NCBI GenBank assembly: GCA_014896635.1
Contig: JADBKA010000094.1
Span: 1-17,853 of the forward strand
Direction: 5' to 3'
DNA length: 17,853 nucleotides
DNA from: Ktedonobacteraceae bacterium
Lineage (GTDB): Bacteria > Chloroflexota > Ktedonobacteria > Ktedonobacterales > Ktedonobacteraceae
Both the position numbers and the translations under genes were made by a program. Within the stretch, counting starts at the first letter, position 1. Every line of letters begins with the position of its first letter. The notes under the pieces are model-generated. The model saw only the letters and a program-made list of their open reading frames with translations, ran no database searches and was not told the DNA's origin. Shown in pieces: positions 14,656 through 17,853 of this stretch.

Positions 14656-15617
14656 AACGTCTGAATCTGAAACTGCATGTGAAGTTGACGCCTGCTCTGG
14701 TTGCATTCCTGCTGGCAATAGCACTCTTTGCGCTTGGCGGCATCCTGCGTCCCGGTTTTGCCAGCTACTCGCTGGCCGTCAACATCCTGCGCCTGGCAGC
14801 CTTCCTGGGCATCATTGCAGCGGGCCAGACGCTGGTGATCATCAGTGGAGGCGAAGGAATCGATTTATCGGTCGGGGCTGTAGTGACGCTGGGGGCGATA
14901 CTGGTGTATCGCATTGCCGATGGCAATAATGAACTGCTCCTGCTGGCGCTGGTGATTGCGCTGGCCGTAGGCGCCGGTATTGGTTTGCTCAACGGCATCG
15001 GTATCACCTTCCTGCGTATCCCGCCACTGGTCATGACGCTTGGCATGACCGGCGTTGTGCAGGGGCTGATCTTAGCCGTCACGCAAGGCAACTTGCGGGG
15101 CAATGTCACGCCGGTCATGGTCTCCCTGGTTTCCAGTCCGCTGATCTTCGGCATGCCCGGCGTGGTCTTTCTCTGGATCTTGCTGGGATTGCTCATGTGG
15201 CTGGTACTTGAACGGACAGCATATGGAAAGCATCTGTTTGCGGTGGGTGTCAATCGGACCACTGCGCGCCTCTCAGGTGTGCGTGTGCCGGGGCTACTCA
15301 TCGCTACATATACGCTGAGCGGACTGCTGGCCGCGCTAGGCGGCTTCGTGCTGCTTGGCTATACTCAGCGCGTCTTCCTCAATCTGGGGGCGGCCTATAC
15401 GCTGCCGTCGGTGGCCGCCGTTGTCGTCGGGGGGACGCTGCTGGCCGGCGGTGCAGGCAGCTACCTGGGGACGATGGCAGGCGCGCTGGTATTGACTCTG
15501 CTCACCAGTCTGCTCACCACGCTGCAAATGCCAGAGTTCGCGCGACAGATTGTCTACGGTCTGACGCTTCTGCTCCTACTCTCTGCCTATGGGCGGCAGC
15601 GTCGGTTACGTTCGTAA
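14652..15617 (+). CDS. Sugar ABC transporter permease 2, YjfF/RbsC-like
   Basis: The 321-residue membrane protein is the second, non-identical permease. It carries GGEGIDLSVG (66-75), a variant of the family motif, and the late segment LPSVAAVVVGGTLLAGGAGS. ATG 14652 is supported by the ATGA overlap with the preceding gene; longer in-frame starts would lie inside it. Together with the previous protein it probably forms a heterodimer. An intrinsic terminator begins five bases after the stop, which ends the transcript of the kinase or importer operon. Confidence 0.92.
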   Translation: MKRLNLKLHVKLTPALVAFLLAIALFALGGILRPGFASYSLAVNILRLAAFLGIIAAGQTLVIISGGEGIDLSVGAVVTLGAILVYRIADGNNELLLLALVIALAVGAGIGLLNGIGITFLRIPPLVMTLGMTGVVQGLILAVTQGNLRGNVTPVMVSLVSSPLIFGMPGVVFLWILLGLLMWLVLERTAYGKHLFAVGVNRTTARLSGVRVPGLLIATYTLSGLLAALGGFVLLGYTQRVFLNLGAAYTLPSVAAVVVGGTLLAGGAGSYLGTMAGALVLTLLTSLLTTLQMPEFARQIVYGLTLLLLLSAYGRQRRLRS

Positions 15618-15621
15618 CGGG

Positions 15622-15649
15622 AGAGAAGGGAGGCTTCCCTTCTCTTTTT
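15622..15649 (+). terminator. Intrinsic terminator after the second sugar importer
   Basis: AGAGAAGGGA and TCCCTTCTCT form a perfect 10-bp stem with the loop GGCT, directly followed by TTTTG. It lies five bases after the last permease stop and ends the operon. Confidence 0.9.
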
Positions 15650-15680
15650 GTTAAGTTGCGCATCCGGTAAATTCGCAGGA

Positions 15681-15732
15681 GAGCCAGGAGGGCGCACGCC
15701 CTCCTGGCGGAGGCCGGGGGAGTGTTCCCCAT
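15681..15732. repeat. GC-rich hairpin element, left copy flanking the SIS gene pair
   Basis: GCCAGGAGGGC and GCCCTCCTGGC (15683-15708) form a perfect 11-bp stem around GCAC. CGGAGG and a second small dyad, GGGGA-GTGT-TCCCC, follow and end in CCCCAT. A related element occurs at 17583-17630, after the SIS/phosphotriesterase-like pair. It may be a dispersed repeat, or a processing or termination structure. Confidence 0.55.
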
Positions 15733-15746
15733 GCTTCCCTTTTTTC

Positions 15747-15762
15747 TCCACTAAATAGTGGA
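15747..15762. promoter_or_regulatory. 16-bp operator-like palindrome before the SIS gene
   Basis: TCCACTA-AA-TAGTGGA is symmetric except for its two central bases. It lies in AT-rich DNA 57 bases before the SIS gene start. Position and symmetry fit a dimeric regulator. It differs from the TGTGATAT sites near the GntR gene, so the regulator may be another one. The core promoter here is not clear. Confidence 0.45.
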
Positions 15763-15819
15763 TACATCTTTAAGGGAAAACTAAAACTAGCAGGGAAAAA
15801 GCAAAGGAGAAATTTCATA

Positions 15820-16599
15820 ATGGGAGCGAAACAATTTTTTCATGCGTTACAAGAAGTGTATCAACAGATAGAAGAGACGCAGCTTGAAACGATCTGCAAA
15901 GTTGCGCAGTGGGGGGCCGATGCTATAGCCGCTGACCGTCTGATTCTGCTTTTTGGTTCGGGCCACTCATTTCTTGCCACAATGGATACCTTCCCACGCA
16001 TCGGCAGTTATCCGGGCTGGTTACCCATCCATGAACTGTCAACTTCATATATTGCAACCGTCATGGGCAATCAAGGGCTGCGGCAGACGCTCTACCTGGA
16101 AAAAATAGAAGGCTTCGGGCGCCTGGTGCTGGAGAACTACCGGCTTGATCCACGCGATGTGATGGTGGTCATCTCCAACTCCGGTGTAAACCCGATGGGC
16201 ATTGATGTGGCGCTCAGTGCCAGAGAGCAGGGATTGAAGACGGTTGCCATTACTTCGCTGGCGCATAGCCAGCAAAGCGGATCGCGCCACAGCACCGGAA
16301 AGCGGCTGTTTGAGGTATGCGATGCAGTCATCGACACATGTGTACCACAGGGTGACTCGCTGGTCTCGATTGCCGGCTTCCCGCACAAAGTCGCCTCGGC
16401 TTCTACCATCGCTTCCTGCATCATCATGCAGTCTCTGGCAGCAGAGGTGGCGCGTACTCTGGCAGAGCGCGGCATCAGCATGCCGGTTTTTCCCAGTCAT
16501 AACGCCGGGGGAAGTGAGGAGCAGCGTGCCGCCGTCGAGAAGATGATTGATACCTGGTATGCGGAGCAGGCTCGCCGCACAGCGGGTATTTACAAATGA
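15820..16599 (+). CDS. SIS-domain phosphosugar-binding protein (UPF0309/COG4821-like)
   Basis: The 259-residue protein has a single sugar-isomerase (SIS) domain of the kind found in phosphosugar isomerases, deglycases and etherases. Characteristic segments are LLFGSGHSFLA (43-53), VISNSGVNPMGIDVAL (117-132) and VAITSLAHSQQSGSRH (142-157). They match the UPF0309/COG4821 group, whose biochemical role is not established as far as I know. A helical N-terminus (EVYQQIEETQLETI) precedes the domain. The start is well supported by AAAGGAGAA (15803-15811). A 19-base gap to the next gene suggests co-expression with the phosphotriesterase-like enzyme. In context it should act on the phosphorylated sugar made by the PfkB kinase; that is inference. 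Confidence 0.88.
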   Translation: MGAKQFFHALQEVYQQIEETQLETICKVAQWGADAIAADRLILLFGSGHSFLATMDTFPRIGSYPGWLPIHELSTSYIATVMGNQGLRQTLYLEKIEGFGRLVLENYRLDPRDVMVVISNSGVNPMGIDVALSAREQGLKTVAITSLAHSQQSGSRHSTGKRLFEVCDAVIDTCVPQGDSLVSIAGFPHKVASASTIASCIIMQSLAAEVARTLAERGISMPVFPSHNAGGSEEQRAAVEKMIDTWYAEQARRTAGIYK

Positions 16600-16618
16600 A
16601 AGGGAGGAGAAGAGAAGC

Positions 16619-17566
16619 ATGCCAGCGGTGATGACCGTGACGGGGCCGCTTGATCCTGCCCAACTGGGAGTGACGTATGCTCATGAGCATCTGCTAGGCA
16701 GTCCACCTCAGTGGACGCCGGAAGCGCAGGAGCAGGACTTTGTCCTGCTCTCAGTGGAGGCAGCGGCAAAAGAGCTTGGTTTTTTCAAGCTGGCGGGCGG
16801 GCAGGCCATTGTTGAGATGTCGCCCCCCGACTATAATCGCAGGCCGGAGCAGTTGCGCGCTCTGGCAGAGCAGACTGGAGTGCATATTATCATGACGACC
16901 GGGCTGCACAAAGATCACTTCTCGCATCCCTTTACCGAGAGGGCCACCATTGATAAACTGGCTGAACAATTTGCCAGAGAGGTGACGGACGGTGTAGGAG
17001 AGAGCGGCGTGCGTGCTGGCGTCATCAAAGCGGCGACAAGTCTGAACGCCATTCTGCCGGGTGAGGAGAAAGTCTTGCGAGCAGCGGCGCGAGCGCACCA
17101 TATGACGGGTGCGCCCATCTCCACGCACACGCAGAATGGCACGATGGGACTGGAGCAAATAGCGATTCTGAAGGAAGAGGGAGTCAATCCGGCCAGGATC
17201 GCGCTCGGCCACGTTGACCGCAAGCTGGAGTACGACTATCACCGCGCGCTGCTTGATAGCGGAGTCTCGCTGATCTACGACCAGGTGAGCAAAGAGAAGT
17301 ATGTGTCGGACCGCGAGCGGATCGCGCTGCTCGGCAGACTGATCGCAGAGGGCTATGGACGCCAGTTGATGCTGTCAGGCGATTTTGCCCGCGTCTCGAA
17401 CTGGACGGCGACCGGCGGAGGGCCAGGGTTGACCTATATCCTGTGGCGCTTCGTCCCCTGGCTCATCTCAGAGGGTGTACCGCAGGCAGCGGTACATGCC
17501 ATGCTGGTCGAGAATCCTGCAAACTTTTTCGCCTTCAAGCCAGTGATATCAAATCCGGCTAAATAG
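16619..17566 (+). CDS. Phosphotriesterase-family metal-dependent hydrolase, probable sugar lactonase
   Basis: The 315-residue protein belongs to the PTE branch of the amidohydrolase superfamily (TIM barrel, two metals). All six expected ligands are visible: H22 and H24 (YAHEHLL), the carboxylated lysine K137 (GVIKAAT), H170 (STHTQNG), H198 (LGHVDR) and D255 (LSGDFAR). Known family members include phosphotriesterases and lactonases acting on acyl-homoserine lactones or phosphorylated sugar lactones. The sugar setting here favours a lactone or phosphosugar substrate. ATG 16619 follows GGGAGGAG and places the HxH motif at the expected short distance; an in-frame ATG at 16547 would overlap the SIS gene. 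The late segment GGGPGLTYILWRFVPWL may line the substrate pocket. Confidence 0.9.
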   Translation: MPAVMTVTGPLDPAQLGVTYAHEHLLGSPPQWTPEAQEQDFVLLSVEAAAKELGFFKLAGGQAIVEMSPPDYNRRPEQLRALAEQTGVHIIMTTGLHKDHFSHPFTERATIDKLAEQFAREVTDGVGESGVRAGVIKAATSLNAILPGEEKVLRAAARAHHMTGAPISTHTQNGTMGLEQIAILKEEGVNPARIALGHVDRKLEYDYHRALLDSGVSLIYDQVSKEKYVSDRERIALLGRLIAEGYGRQLMLSGDFARVSNWTATGGGPGLTYILWRFVPWLISEGVPQAAVHAMLVENPANFFAFKPVISNPAK

Positions 17567-17582
17567 TGATCAGAAGCATGGG

Positions 17583-17630
17583 GATCCAGAGGGCCAGCAT
17601 GGCCCCTGTCGAGGTTTGGGTGTCCCCCAT
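17583..17630. repeat. Hairpin element, right copy flanking the SIS gene pair
   Basis: It shares blocks in the same order with 15681-15732: CCAG, a GC-rich hairpin closing in CTG, a GAGG block, then GTGTYCCCCAT. Here the stem is CAG-A-GGGCC / GGCCC-CTG with one bulged A and the loop AGCAT. The similarity is seen by eye and is imperfect. Confidence 0.45.
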
Positions 17631-17773
17631 AGGCGTTAAGAGACCAGGCGGGCGTATTCGTATCAACGACTATGATGTAGAGGATATAGGGTTATAGGCT
17701 CGTTTATCAAAGGTCTTACCGGCGGCGCTCTGAAAGCCTGACCGGCAGGAAGACTGGGAAGTCAAATCAATCC

Positions 17774-17798
17774 GCTCCACCTGGCTAACCAGAGGAGC
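17774..17798 (+). promoter_or_regulatory. Stem-loop directly before the ribosome-binding site of the last gene
   Basis: GCTCC/GGAGC and the inner CTGG/CCAG form a two-part stem with a CTAA loop. It ends eight bases before AGGAGA. It may influence translation of the gene that starts at 17817. Confidence 0.35.
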
Positions 17799-17816
17799 TG
17801 CATCACAGGAGAAACT

Positions 17817-17853
17817 ATGACACAACAGTACGAAGTCGCGGCATATTATTTTC
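17817..17853 (+). CDS. Start of a further gene, possibly WbsX/GH99-like (3' truncated)
   Basis: Twelve codons are visible, reading MTQQYEVAAYYF, behind a good AGGAGA site. The EVAAYYF start resembles that of WbsX-type/GH99-like proteins, which often begin with an AAYYFPxxH strand. With so little sequence this is a guess; any other family is possible. If correct, a glycan-acting enzyme would adjoin the sugar uptake genes. Confidence 0.35.
   Translation, partial: MTQQYEVAAYYF

Larger units (their letters stand above)
17567..17816. other. Intergenic 250 bases with hairpins and a repeat-like element
   Basis: No gene was seen. A second copy of the hairpin-GTGTCCCCCAT element lies at 17583-17630, and a small structured leader at 17774-17798. 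In between is a moderately AT-rich stretch with TATGAT at about 17670, which may be a -10 box without a clear -35. The stretch might also be part of a dispersed repeat. Confidence 0.5.

Noticed and set aside
15683..15708. A second intrinsic terminator for the importer operon
   Set aside because: The 11-bp stem is strong, but it is followed by GC-rich sequence and not a U-tract. A clear terminator already precedes it at 15622-15649.

Overview
The window reads as a bacterial chromosome segment of moderately high GC content. It is packed with ABC transporters and carbohydrate-metabolism genes and carries no phage, tRNA, rRNA or CRISPR signal. The short ATGA-type overlaps, the strong Shine-Dalgarno sequences, the lipoprotein-type binding proteins (one of them Tat-dependent) and the gene repertoire together suggest a soil-type heterotroph. 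My best guess is Chloroflexota, class Ktedonobacteria, but this rests on general gene style and not on a marker gene.

Region 1 (1-3253, + strand) is the tail of an operon for an ABC importer of the spermidine/putrescine, ferric iron or 2-aminoethylphosphonate type. It holds a truncated permease, a second permease and an ATPase with a C-terminal TOBE-like part. These are followed by a FAM151/menorin-like (DUF2181) protein, which sits where ugp operons carry the phosphodiesterase UgpQ. The binding protein is presumably upstream, outside the window.

Region 2 (3254-6801, +) starts with a 456-base non-coding stretch holding five copies of a 9-bp tandem repeat directly against a consensus TTGACA box, then dyads and a long leader. 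It leads into a ribose/fructose-type (CUT2) importer made of a Tat lipoprotein binding protein, one permease and a single-domain ATPase.

Region 3 (6832-9768, - strand) holds a divergent shikimate-dehydrogenase-family protein, a Gfo/Idh/MocA oxidoreductase with its own likely promoter, and a GntR/HutC-type regulator. The regulator is divergent from region 4, and inverted TGTGATAT sites lie between them.

Region 4 (10004-15617, +) has a PfkB-family sugar kinase and then a second CUT2 importer: a Sec lipoprotein binding protein, a double ATPase and two different permeases, in the same gene order as E. coli ytfQRT-yjfF. It ends in a clear intrinsic terminator.

Region 5 (15618-17853, +) has a SIS-domain phosphosugar-binding protein (UPF0309/COG4821 type) and a phosphotriesterase-family metal hydrolase with all six metal ligands. 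This pair is bracketed by two related hairpin-GTGTYCCCCAT elements. The first 12 codons of a further gene follow, possibly a GH99-like/WbsX protein.

Taken together, regions 2-5 look like a dedicated uptake and catabolism locus for an unusual sugar, sugar lactone or cyclitol. It has two importers, a kinase, two NAD(P)-dependent oxidoreductases, a SIS protein, a probable lactonase or phosphohydrolase, and a ligand-sensing repressor. I do not recognise it as any standard named pathway. The substrate and the order of reactions are inference.
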